In this document: in pieces, positions 49,580 through 58,301 of the stretch
Numbering within the stretch: position 1 is the stretch's first letter
Layout: every line of letters starts with the position of its first letter
Origin: Streptomyces sp. Y2F8-2
Lineage (GTDB): Bacteria > Actinomycetota > Actinomycetes > Streptomycetales > Streptomycetaceae
Length of the DNA stretch: 64,000 nucleotides
Assembly (NCBI RefSeq): GCF_014905555.1
Contig: NZ_BNGS01000016.1
Coordinates: 47,282 to 111,281 of the forward strand
Reading direction: 5' to 3'
Translations under genes and position numbers: made by a program
The notes under the pieces: model-generated
Database searches by the model: none
The model's input: only the letters and a program-made list of their open reading frames with translations
Told to the model about the DNA's origin: nothing

Positions 49580-49786
49580 ATGTGCCAGCACCAGCCACCG
49601 TGCCCGACCGCCGAATCCGCCGACCGGGAGTCCGCCCGTCTCGTGGCGCACCACCCGGAGCAGGGATGGAGCCTGCTGTGCAACGGCGTGCTCCTGTTCG
49701 AGGACACCGGTGAGCTTCTGCCGGACGGCCAGATCATCGCCCCGCACCGCCCGCTGGGCATCGACCAGGTGATGACAGCCGCCTGA
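49580..49786 (+). CDS. DUF5999 family small protein
   Basis: A 68-residue protein beginning MCQHQPPCPTAESADR, with Cys at 2 and 8 and a second segment HHPEQGWSLLCNGVLLFEDTGELLPDGQIIAPHRP, the hallmark of a highly conserved Streptomyces family of unknown function. The N-terminal Cys-His-Cys set could bind metal. A longer frame starts at ATG 49502 but its extra 26 residues are unlike the family. It converges with gcvP. Confidence 0.85.
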   Translation: MCQHQPPCPTAESADRESARLVAHHPEQGWSLLCNGVLLFEDTGELLPDGQIIAPHRPLGIDQVMTAA

Positions 49787-49795
49787 GCGCGCACC

Positions 49796-49857
49796 AGGGC
49801 ATCCGCTGCCCTGACACACGAGGGGCCGGCCGGAGACACACGCTCCGCACCGGCCCC
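49796..49857. terminator. two hairpins between DUF5999 and gcvP
   Basis: AGGGCA (49796-49801) pairs with TGCCCT (49807-49812); GGGGCCGG (49822-49829) pairs with CCGGCCCC (49850-49857). They lie between the two converging stops and serve both. Confidence 0.8.
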
Positions 49858-49876
49858 GACGCAGGTCCGAGGGTGA

Positions 49877-52762
49877 TCACTCCTCGTAGGCGTCCAGCGG
49901 CGGGCAGGAGCAGACCAGGTTCCGGTCGCCGAAGGCCTGGTCGATGCGGCGCACCGGCGGCCAGTACTTGTCCGCGGCCGACACACCGGCCGGGAAGACG
50001 GCCTCCTGACGCGTGTAGGCGTGCTTCCACTCCCCGCCCAGCGCCGCCGCCGTGTGCGGCGCGTTGCTCAGCGGGTTGTCCTCCGCCGGCCACTCGCCCG
50101 AGCCGACCTTCTCGATCTCCGCACGGATCGCGATCATCGCGTCGCAGAACCGGTCCAGCTCTGCCAGGTCCTCCGACTCGGTGGGCTCGATCATCAGCGT
50201 GCCGGCCACCGGGAACGACATCGTCGGCGCGTGGAAGCCGTAGTCGATGAGCCGCTTGGCGACGTCGTCCACGGTCACGCCGGTCGCCTTGGTCAGCGGC
50301 CGCAGGTCGATGATGCACTCGTGTGCGACCAGACCTCCGGGGCCGGTGTAGAGGACCGGGTAGTGCGGCTCCAGACGCTTGGCGATGTAGTTCGCGGACA
50401 GCACGGCCACCTGCGTGGCGCGCTTGAGGCCCTCGCCGCCCATCAGCCGGACGTACGCCCAGGAGATCGGCAGGATGCCCGCGGAGCCCCAGGGGGCGGC
50501 CGAGATCGGGCCCACGCCCGTCTGCGGACCGGCCTCGGGCTGCAGCGGGTGGTTCGGCAGATACGGCGCCAGGTGCTCGCGGACCGCCACCGGGCCGACG
50601 CCCGGGCCACCGCCGCCGTGCGGGATGCAGAACGTCTTGTGCAGGTTCAGGTGCGAGACGTCGCCGCCGAAGTGGCCCGGCTTGGCGAGGCCGACCAGCG
50701 CGTTGAGGTTGGCACCGTCGACGTAGACCTGTCCGCCCGCCTCGTGCACGGCCGCGCAGATGTCGGCGACGTGCTCCTCGAACACTCCGTGCGTGGACGG
50801 GTACGTGATCATCAGCACCGACAGCTCGTCGCGGTACTGCTCGATCTTGGCCCGCAGGTCCTCCACGTCGATCTCGCCGTCCTCGGCGGTCTTCACCACG
50901 ACGACCTTCATCCCGGCCATGACGGCGCTGGCGGCGTTGGTGCCGTGCGCGGAGGAGGGGATGAGGCAGACGGTACGCCGGTCGTCGCCGTTGGCGCGGT
51001 GGTAGCCGCGCACGGCCAGCAGGCCTGCCAGCTCCCCCTGGGAGCCGGCGTTGGGCTGGAGGGAGACCTTGTCGTAGCCGGTGACCTCGGCGAGACGTTC
51101 CTCAAGCTCGTGGATGAGCGTGAGGTAGCCCTGGGCCTGCTCGGCGGGCGCGAACGGGTGCAGCTGACCGAACTCGGGCCAGGTGACCGGCTCCATCTCG
51201 GTGGTCGCGTTGAGCTTCATGGTGCAGGAGCCCAGCGGGATCATGCCGCGGTCGAGCGCGTAGTCACGGTCGGCCAGCCTGCGCAGGTAGCGCAGCATCG
51301 CGGTCTCGGAGCGGTGCTGGTGGAAGACCGGATGGGCGAGGTAGTCGTCGCTGCGCAGCAGGGCCTGCGGGAGCGCGTCCTCGATGGTGGCGTCCAGCGC
51401 GTCGATGTCGCCCCCGACGCCGAACGCGGTCCACACCGCGCGCAGCTGGGCCCGGCCGGTGGTCTCGTCGCAGGCGGCCGAGACGTGGTCGGCGTCGACG
51501 AGGCGCAGGTTGACGCCGTGCTCCCGGGCGGCGGCGACGACGTCGGCGGCCCGCCCCGGGACCCGGGCGGTGACGGTGTCGAAGTAGGCGCCGTGGACGA
51601 CCTCGACCCCGCCGGCCGTCAGGCCCGCGGCGAGGACCGCCGTGTACCGGTGGGTGCGCCGGGCGATGTTCCGCAGGCCCTCGGGCCCGTGGTACACGGC
51701 GTACATGCCGGCCATCACGGCGAGCAGTACCTGAGCGGTGCAGATGTTGCTGGTCGCCTTCTCGCGACGGATGTGCTGCTCGCGCGTCTGAAGGGCGAGC
51801 CGGTACGCCTTGTGGCCGTCGGCGTCCACGGAGACTCCCACGAGCCTGCCGGGCAGGCTGCGGGCGAACTTCTCGTTCACCGCCATGTAGCCCGCGTGCG
51901 GGCCGCCGAAGCCCATCGGGACGCCGAAGCGCTGGGTGGTCCCGACGGCGATGTCGGCGCCGAGCTCGCCGGGCGACTTCAGCAGGGTCAGTGCGAGCAG
52001 GTCGGCGGCGACGGTGACGAGGGCGCCCAGCTGGTGGGCCTGGTCGATGAGGGGCTTGATGTCGCGTACGGCACCGGAGGCGCCCGGGTACTGAATCAGT
52101 ACGCCGTTGATCTCCCGCTCGGCGACCTCGGCCGGGATGCCGGCACTGAGGTCGGCGACGACGACCTCGACACCGGTGGGCTCGGCGCGGGTCTGGATCA
52201 CGGCGATGGTCTGCGGCAGCGCGTCCGCGTCTACCAGGAACAGGCCCTTCTTGTTCCTGCCCATGCGCCGGGACAGCGCCATGGCCTCGGCGGCGGCAGT
52301 GCCCTCGTCGAGCAGGGAGGCGCCGGAGGTCGGCAGACCGGTGAGGTCGGCGACCATGGTCTGGAAGTTGAGCAGGGCCTCCAGCCGGCCCTGGGAGATC
52401 TCCGGCTGGTAGGGCGTGTACGCGGTGTACCAGGCGGGGTTCTCCATCACGTTCCGCAGGATCACCGGGGGCGTGAAGGTCCCGTAGTAGCCGAGACCGA
52501 TCATGGAGTCCAGGACCTGGTTGCGGTCGGCGAGGGAGCGCAGCTCGGCCAGCACCTCTGACTCGGTGCGCGCGCCCGGCAGGTCCAGGGCGTCGGCGTT
52601 CTTGATCACATCGGGCACCGCGGCGGCGGTCAGCTCGTCGAGCGAGCCGTAGCCGACGTGCGCGAGCATCTTGGCCCGCGCCTCCTGGTCGGGCCCGATG
52701 TGGCGGTGCTCGAACGGAGTGCCCTGTTCGAGCTCGGAGAGCGGGATGCGCTGGGCGGTCAT
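49877..52762 (-). CDS. gcvP: glycine dehydrogenase (decarboxylating), P protein of the glycine cleavage system
   Basis: A 961-residue PLP enzyme that decarboxylates glycine and hands the aminomethyl group to the lipoyl H protein. Both halves of the fused homodimeric form are present; the PLP lysine is Lys709 in NLHKTFCIPHGGGGPG, and the Gly-rich loop and IPLGSCTMKLNATTEM are intact. Full length. The ATG at 52762 is preceded by the palindromic GGAGGCCTCC (52766-52775) and by a tandem glycine riboswitch. gcvT and gcvH are not in the window. The gene is isolated on its strand, so its regulation is by the riboswitch. Confidence 0.95.
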   Translation of the reverse strand: MTAQRIPLSELEQGTPFEHRHIGPDQEARAKMLAHVGYGSLDELTAAAVPDVIKNADALDLPGARTESEVLAELRSLADRNQVLDSMIGLGYYGTFTPPVILRNVMENPAWYTAYTPYQPEISQGRLEALLNFQTMVADLTGLPTSGASLLDEGTAAAEAMALSRRMGRNKKGLFLVDADALPQTIAVIQTRAEPTGVEVVVADLSAGIPAEVAEREINGVLIQYPGASGAVRDIKPLIDQAHQLGALVTVAADLLALTLLKSPGELGADIAVGTTQRFGVPMGFGGPHAGYMAVNEKFARSLPGRLVGVSVDADGHKAYRLALQTREQHIRREKATSNICTAQVLLAVMAGMYAVYHGPEGLRNIARRTHRYTAVLAAGLTAGGVEVVHGAYFDTVTARVPGRAADVVAAAREHGVNLRLVDADHVSAACDETTGRAQLRAVWTAFGVGGDIDALDATIEDALPQALLRSDDYLAHPVFHQHRSETAMLRYLRRLADRDYALDRGMIPLGSCTMKLNATTEMEPVTWPEFGQLHPFAPAEQAQGYLTLIHELEERLAEVTGYDKVSLQPNAGSQGELAGLLAVRGYHRANGDDRRTVCLIPSSAHGTNAASAVMAGMKVVVVKTAEDGEIDVEDLRAKIEQYRDELSVLMITYPSTHGVFEEHVADICAAVHEAGGQVYVDGANLNALVGLAKPGHFGGDVSHLNLHKTFCIPHGGGGPGVGPVAVREHLAPYLPNHPLQPEAGPQTGVGPISAAPWGSAGILPISWAYVRLMGGEGLKRATQVAVLSANYIAKRLEPHYPVLYTGPGGLVAHECIIDLRPLTKATGVTVDDVAKRLIDYGFHAPTMSFPVAGTLMIEPTESEDLAELDRFCDAMIAIRAEIEKVGSGEWPAEDNPLSNAPHTAAALGGEWKHAYTRQEAVFPAGVSAADKYWPPVRRIDQAFGDRNLVCSCPPLDAYEE

Positions 52763-52823
52763 TGCGGAGGCCTCCTGGTCTGACGCGACCTTTGAGGGGC
52801 ACCACGGCGCGGGTACCCCGACG

Positions 52824-53030
52824 GCCTCCCCCTCTGTCATCTCGACCTGAGAGCTTCACCGGTCCGCCCGAAGGCTCGCCGGCTTTCACCGTCGGTGAGA
52901 GCGGAAGCCGTCGACACCCGCCCTGCTTTCCAGAGTGACCTCGTCCGTGCGGTACCTGGGCCTGAGAGATTCCGGGGAGGATTTGCTCCTTCGGCGCCTC
53001 CGGATCGCTCCGGAGGACTCTCCCGCACGG
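52824..53030 (-). promoter_or_regulatory. tandem glycine riboswitch
   Basis: Reading the minus strand, aptamer 1 runs from CGGGAGAGTCC (near 53027) through GCCGAAGGAGCAAATC and AATCTCTCAGG to ACTCTGGAAAGC (near 52927); aptamer 2 follows through AAGCCGGCGAGCC and GCTCTCAGGT to GACAGAGGGGG (near 52827). These are the conserved cores of both glycine aptamers. About 60 bases separate it from the gcvP start, with the SD-containing palindrome GGAGGCCTCC (52766-52775) and a hairpin near 52796-52818 as possible expression platform. Glycine riboswitches upstream of gcvP are established in Streptomyces (activation by glycine). Confidence 0.9.
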
Positions 53031-53161
53031 GGTCAACGGCCGCTTGCCAGACTACCAGCGAGGACGAGTCGGCAGCCTGCGCGGGAATCTTCAAGTGGCC
53101 GCCTTCCCGAATGTGCTCTTTCGTAGTGCTTACGGATGGGTTGCGACCAATTGGAGGGACC

Positions 53162-53530
53162 GTGCAGACCGACATCGATCCGCGGAATCTGATCGGCCGC
53201 AAGGCGTTCGACCGCAATGGCCACAAGATCGGCACGATCGACGAGGTGTACCTGGACGACGCGACGGGTGTACCGGAGTGGGCGGCGATACGGACCGGCC
53301 TGTTCGGCAGGGACGCGTTCGTCCCCCTGGAGCCCAGCGAACTGGTCGAGGGCGCGCTGTACGTCCCCTTCGAACGCGCCCTGATCAAGGAGGCCCCCGA
53401 CTTCGGCGTCGGCCGCCACCTGTCCCCCGAACAGGAACTGCAGCTCTACCACCACTACGGCCTGGACGTCTCGGCACCGCCGCCGCCGGACCGTGACTTC
53501 GGCCGCTTGGCGGGGTCGGACGAGACGTGA
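53162..53530 (+). CDS. PRC-barrel domain protein
   Basis: A 122-residue protein beginning at GTG 53162 with GGAGGG seven bases upstream. IDPRNLIGRKAFDRNGHKIGTIDEVYLDDATGVPEWAAIRTGLFGRDAFVPLEP is a PRC-barrel beta fold. The C-terminal 40 residues, PFERALIKEAPDFGVGRHLSPEQELQLYHHYGLD, are the usual actinobacterial tail. PRC-barrels occur in RNA-processing and photosystem proteins; in Streptomyces their role is unknown. It is divergent from gcvP across the riboswitch region and converges with dinB. Confidence 0.85.
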   Translation: MQTDIDPRNLIGRKAFDRNGHKIGTIDEVYLDDATGVPEWAAIRTGLFGRDAFVPLEPSELVEGALYVPFERALIKEAPDFGVGRHLSPEQELQLYHHYGLDVSAPPPPDRDFGRLAGSDET

Positions 53531-53567
53531 CACGTCAGGGGCAGACATCCGTGCCTGTTCACCGGTG

Positions 53568-54953
53568 TCAGACGCCCGTGCCCGTGGGGGCCGGGCGCTC
53601 CGCGATGTCGGGGACGTCGAGCACCAGGGGCAGCGGGTCCGCCGGCTCCAGCTGAGGGTCGTCGACGCTGAACGTGCGGACCCGGCCCGGCCCCGACTGC
53701 GGTGTCTCGAACCGCACGGTCACCCTGCCCAGTCCGCTGCCCTGCACCCATCCCGGCCCGTACTCGGGATGACGGACGTCGTGCCCCGCGAGCCAGACCC
53801 GCTCGGGTGGCGCCGCCGGCTCTTCGGCGAGGGGCTCCTCCGCCTCCGGGCGCTCCTCCGTCGTGGCCTCCCCCGCCGCCAGGTGGGCCTGGGCGAACAG
53901 GTCCTCCTGTGTGTAGTCGGCGAGTCCGCTGACCCCCACCCCCAGGAGCCGCACCCCGCCGGTCGTGTCCACGGGCTCCAGCAGCCGCGCCGCCGCCTCC
54001 CGCACCACCGCGGGATCGTCCGTGGGCCCCCTCAGGGTCTCGGACCGGGTCAGGGTGGAGAAGTCGTACCTCCGCACCTTCAGCACGATGGTCCGCCCCG
54101 ACAACCCGGCGTCCCGCAGTCTGCGCACACACCGGTCCGCCAGCCGCTGCACCTCCAGGCCGATCCGCAGCCGGTCGTGGATGTCGACGTCGTACGTGTC
54201 CTCGACGGACACCGACTTGGCCTCCCGCTCGGCCACCACCGGCCGCTCGTCGTGCGCCAGCGCCATCGCGTACAGCGCCTGCCCGTGCGCCTTGCCGAGC
54301 AGCCGTACGAGCTCGTCCTCGCCCGCCTCTGCGATCTCGTCGATCGTGGTGATCCCGGCCCGCCGCAGGTGGTCACCGGTCGCCGGACCGACCCCCGGGA
54401 GCGTGCGCACCGGCATCGGACCGAGCAGTGCGCGCTCGGTACCCGGCCGTATCAGCACCAGGCCGTCCGGCTTGGCCTGCTCCGAGGCGATCTTGGCGAG
54501 CATCTTGGAGGCGGCGAGCCCCACGGACCCCGTCAGCCCGGTGGCGGCCCGGATGTCCGCGCGCAGCTTCACACCGACCCGTCGCGCCGACTCCTCGTCC
54601 CAGGCCGCTCCCCCGGCCTCCAGATCCACGAACGCCTCATCCAGGCTCAACGGCTCCACCAGCGGCGACAGGCCCCGCAGCAGGGACATCACCTGCTCGC
54701 TGATCCTGCGGTAGATCCCGAAGCGCGGCACCAGATAAGCGGCGTTGGGCGCGAGCCGGCGTGCCTGGGCCATGGGCATCGCCGAGTGCACCCCGAAGAC
54801 CCGTGCCTCGTACGACGCCGTGGCCACCACTCCGCGCGGCCCCAGCCCGCCCACAATCACGGCCTTCCCGCGCAGGCTCGGCTTGGCTGCCTGCTCCACC
54901 GAGGCGTAGAAGGCATCCATGTCGAGGTGCAGGATGGTCGGCGCGGTTCTCAC
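53568..54953 (-). CDS. dinB: DNA polymerase IV
   Basis: A 461-residue Y-family translesion polymerase. Catalytic motifs are LHLDMDAFYASVEQA (8-22, Asp11/Asp13-type), and SLDEAFVD (near 103, the Asp-Glu pair). The little-finger region and a C-terminal extension follow, the latter (about 350-461) Pro/Glu-rich with a conserved WLAGHDVRHPEYGPGWVQGSGLGRVTVRFETP, an end seen in Streptomyces DinB. There is no LexA box that I can see in the 54-base gap to the MerR stop, so SOS control is not supported here. Confidence 0.93.
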   Translation of the reverse strand: MRTAPTILHLDMDAFYASVEQAAKPSLRGKAVIVGGLGPRGVVATASYEARVFGVHSAMPMAQARRLAPNAAYLVPRFGIYRRISEQVMSLLRGLSPLVEPLSLDEAFVDLEAGGAAWDEESARRVGVKLRADIRAATGLTGSVGLAASKMLAKIASEQAKPDGLVLIRPGTERALLGPMPVRTLPGVGPATGDHLRRAGITTIDEIAEAGEDELVRLLGKAHGQALYAMALAHDERPVVAEREAKSVSVEDTYDVDIHDRLRIGLEVQRLADRCVRRLRDAGLSGRTIVLKVRRYDFSTLTRSETLRGPTDDPAVVREAAARLLEPVDTTGGVRLLGVGVSGLADYTQEDLFAQAHLAAGEATTEERPEAEEPLAEEPAAPPERVWLAGHDVRHPEYGPGWVQGSGLGRVTVRFETPQSGPGRVRTFSVDDPQLEPADPLPLVLDVPDIAERPAPTGTGV

Positions 54954-55007
54954 ATTTCCGATGCTGCCCTACACCACTGACAATGCGGCCCTGCCGCGGC
55001 CTGCCTC

Positions 55008-55643
<636 letters not shown>

Positions 55644-55711
55644 GCCGACCTCCGTCCTTGACCTGCCTTCTCGACGGTAGGCAGTCACCACGGGTGCGTC
55701 AACGATCGCCA

Positions 55712-55729
55712 CACTCGGCACGCCGAGTG
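55712..55729. promoter_or_regulatory. 18-base palindrome, candidate MerR operator
   Basis: CACTCGGC-AC-GCCGAGTG has perfect 8-base arms. It is 69 bases upstream of the MerR gene start. The rest of the gap (55730-56035, 306 bases) shows a TTTCCC/GGGAAA hairpin near 55749-55773 and nothing else. Confidence 0.55.
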
Positions 55730-56035
55730 ATAATCACCCTAGGAGTGGTTTCCCGTGCCCTTCCGCGGGGAAAGGCTAGCCGAATGCTCTAGCGAGCCCC
55801 TCGAGGGCCGCGGACCCGGCCGCCTGCCTCTCTGTCACACCGCCCGACGGCCGGACGTGTCCTGGCTCCCGGCACACCCGCCTTCGTGTCCTGGGCCGCC
55901 CCCTTCAGCGCAGTGCGCAAGCCCACACCGCGGTCGGCATGCTCCGGCCCGTGCCCCGTAAAGGGACGCCGCAGACACACGACGAGCAAGCCGCGGGCGC
56001 CGCGTCGCCCGTCGGCCCAACCCCCTCAGGGACCG

Positions 56036-56509
56036 TCACTGGCTGCTGGTCCCGAAGTCCTCCGGTGAGATCTGGTCGAGGAACTCGCGGAACTTCTCGA
56101 CCTCGTCCTCCTGCTCGTCCGGGATGGCGATCCCCGCGTCGTCCAGCACGCCGTCACTGCCGTAGATCGGCGTACCGGTGCGCAGCGCGAGCGCTATGGC
56201 GTCGGACGGGCGGGCGCTCACTTCGACACCGCTGGCGAAGACCAGCTCCGCGTAGAAGACGCCTTCACGCAGATCCGTGATGCGCACTTCCGTGAGCTCC
56301 TGCCCGACGGCCTCCAGCACGTCCTTGAACAGGTCGTGCGTCAGAGGTCGCGCGGGGGCCATGCCCTGCTGGGCGAACGCGATGGCCGTCGCCTCCCCGG
56401 GGCCGATCCAGATGGGGAGGTAGCGGTCGCCTCCCACTTCACGCAGGAGCACGATCGGCTGGTTGGAGGGCATCTCGACCCGGACACCTACGACATCGAG
56501 CTCGTTCAC
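56036..56509 (-). CDS. bifunctional nuclease family protein (DUF151)
   Basis: A 157-residue protein of the BFN/DUF151 family: VVGVRVEMPSNQPIVLLREVGGDRYLPIWIGPGEATAIAFAQQGMAPARPLTHDLFKDVLEAVGQELTEVRITDLREGVFYAELVFASGVEVSARPSDAIALALRTGTPIY is nearly the whole domain and carries the family's conserved GPxEA and RPSDAIALAxR. Plant homologues are reported to have RNase/DNase activity; the bacterial function is open. It is the third gene of the conserved garA-ftsR-BFN-merR string (84 bases after ftsR). Confidence 0.9.
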   Translation of the reverse strand: MNELDVVGVRVEMPSNQPIVLLREVGGDRYLPIWIGPGEATAIAFAQQGMAPARPLTHDLFKDVLEAVGQELTEVRITDLREGVFYAELVFASGVEVSARPSDAIALALRTGTPIYGSDGVLDDAGIAIPDEQEDEVEKFREFLDQISPEDFGTSSQ

Positions 56510-56592
56510 ACAGCAACCCTAGGCCGTGCTCGGGATGTTTGGGTAGTCGGGCACAGAACGCCTGGCCGATCCGCCCACGGCGAACGCCCGGA

Positions 56593-57348
56593 TCAGGGCA
56601 GCCGCACGCCCAGCGCGGACTGCACCAGCGCCGCGTGCAGTTTCACCGCGAGCCCCGCGAGCTCCTTCGTACGGGCCTCGGCATGCGCCCTGGTCTGTGG
56701 ATTGCGGTGGCGGCGCAGCGGGGCGACGACCTGGTCCACCAAGCCGGCCTCGCGGTCCGCGGCCGCCTTCACCGCGCGCAGATGGCGTGGCTCGATGCCG
56801 TGCCGGCCCAGTTCCACCACGAGAGTGGCCACGGTGATCGCCTCGGCGTCGTACGTGCCGTCCGGCAGCGGCGCGAGCAGCCCGTACGACTCCCACTCCT
56901 GAAGCTGCTCGGCACCGATCCCGGCGGCCGTCAGCAACTCCTCGCGCCCGATCCGGGCGGGCGCGGGGCACTCGGGCTCGCCCAGGAGGTCTCCGAGCAA
57001 CTCGCCCTCGGCGGTCTCCCCCGGCCGGCCCAGGGACGGCAGCCGCACCTCCTCGCCCCGCTCCAGGGCGTCCAGGTGCTCGCGGATCACCTTCAGCGGC
57101 AGATAGTGGTCCCGCTGCATCCTCAGCACCTGGCCGAGCCGCTCGACGTCACGCGCGCTGAACTTCCGGTACCCCGAAGGGGTCCGCTGCGGCTCGATGA
57201 GCCCCTCGGACTCCAGGAAACGGATCTTGGAGATGGTGACTTCGGGGAACTCCTCGCGCAGCACGTTCAGCACCGTGCCGATGCTCATCAGCCGGCCGTC
57301 CGCGGCGGCGGTGCCGCTGTCGGCACCGCCGCTCGGTGTGTGAAGCAT
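56593..57348 (-). CDS. ftsR: MerR-family regulator of FtsR type
   Basis: A 251-residue MerR-like protein. LMSIGTVLNVLREEFPEVTISKIRFLESEGLIEPQRTPSGYRKFSARDVERLGQVLRMQRDHYLPLKVIREHLDAL (about 20-95) is the wHTH. The C-terminal half is the actinobacterial FtsR/Rv1828-type domain (GREELLTAAGIGAEQLQEWESYGLLAPLPDGTYDAEAITVATLVVELGRHGIEPRHLRAVKAAADREAGLVDQVVAPL), itself a second helix-turn-helix-like fold. In Corynebacterium FtsR controls ftsZ expression. Lies 19 bases after the GarA-type gene. Confidence 0.87.
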   Translation of the reverse strand: MLHTPSGGADSGTAAADGRLMSIGTVLNVLREEFPEVTISKIRFLESEGLIEPQRTPSGYRKFSARDVERLGQVLRMQRDHYLPLKVIREHLDALERGEEVRLPSLGRPGETAEGELLGDLLGEPECPAPARIGREELLTAAGIGAEQLQEWESYGLLAPLPDGTYDAEAITVATLVVELGRHGIEPRHLRAVKAAADREAGLVDQVVAPLRRHRNPQTRAHAEARTKELAGLAVKLHAALVQSALGVRLP

Positions 57349-57367
57349 GGACCCTTCCCCGCGCGGG

Positions 57368-58111
57368 TCAGATGCCCCGCTGGTTCGCGTAGAAGACCAG
57401 CCTGTACTTGCCGATCTGCACCTCGTCGCCGTTGTGGAGCGCGACCTGGTCGATGCGCTCCCGGTTGACGTACGTGCCGTTGAGGCTGCCGACGTCGGCG
57501 ACCGTGAACGTGCCGTCCGAACCCCGGCGGAACTCGACGTGGCGGCGCGAGACGGTCACGTCGTCCAGGAAGATGTCGCTCTGCGGATGGCGCCCCGCCG
57601 TGGTCAGGTCGCTGTCCAGCAGGAAGCGGCTGCCCGAGTTCGGGCCCCGGCGCACCACCAGGAGCGCCGAGCCGAACGGCAGTGCCTCCACGGCGGCCTG
57701 CGCCTCGGGAGAAAGCGTCGGTACCGGCGTCTGGCCGGTGGCCTCCGCGTCGTAGGCCTCCAGGCCCGAGATGGAGATCGTGGACGTCGTCTCCGACGCA
57801 CGCTCCGGGACCGCCCCGGCCCGCAGCGGCGCACCGCAGTTGGAGCAGAAGCGGCTGTTCTCCGCGTTGCGGTGACCGCACCGCGTACACACCAGGGCCG
57901 ACATGTCCCGGAAACCTATGTCGCCGGACGCGGCAGGGTCAACAGACGGCGCGCCCTGACCTCCGGAAATGTGACCACCCGGACCACTGACCTGATCGCG
58001 GAACAGCGGCCGCTGGCCCTCCGCGTCTCCCGGCTGTGCGCGATGGCGGGCAGTCGCGTTGTCGCTGCCCTCTCGCGCGCTCTTGCCGAACAACTTCGCA
58101 AACAACTTCAC
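57368..58111 (-). CDS. garA: FHA-domain protein of GarA type with an N-terminal zinc ribbon
   Basis: A 247-residue protein. An N-terminal basic segment is followed by a zinc ribbon (Cys76, Cys79, Cys89, Cys92; CTRCGHRNAENSRFCSNCG), the phosphorylation motif ETTS (107-110, as in GarA where PknB or PknG modify the Thr), and an FHA domain from about 150 to 243 (GR at 173, SRRH at 188, NGTYVN at 211). GarA binds and regulates 2-oxoglutarate dehydrogenase and glutamate enzymes, switched by phosphorylation. GTG 58111 is the start chosen (GGGGA upstream). The zinc ribbon is absent from mycobacterial GarA and may tie the protein to another partner. Confidence 0.88.
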   Translation of the reverse strand: MKLFAKLFGKSAREGSDNATARHRAQPGDAEGQRPLFRDQVSGPGGHISGGQGAPSVDPAASGDIGFRDMSALVCTRCGHRNAENSRFCSNCGAPLRAGAVPERASETTSTISISGLEAYDAEATGQTPVPTLSPEAQAAVEALPFGSALLVVRRGPNSGSRFLLDSDLTTAGRHPQSDIFLDDVTVSRRHVEFRRGSDGTFTVADVGSLNGTYVNRERIDQVALHNGDEVQIGKYRLVFYANQRGI

Positions 58112-58301
58112 GGGCGATTCCCCTTGACCGAAACAGACCCGCCCGTGGGGCAGGACGAACCCTGACTGCATACACCGGCCGACCCGGACACCTTCACAAC
58201 GTCCGTTTCCACCAGACAGTTTCCACCACGCACCACCCAATCGGTGCGCCGACCCCCCGCAACCTCATGCCCCTGCCGGACGGCCTCCATGCACCCCCGG
58301 T

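Noticed and set aside
50021..52561. 846-residue plus-strand frame opposite gcvP
   Set aside because: Composition is Gly/Arg/Val-rich and domain-free; gcvP on the other strand is unmistakable.
53568..54953. SOS (LexA) control of dinB
   Set aside because: No CGAAC-type SOS box palindrome was seen in the short upstream gap.
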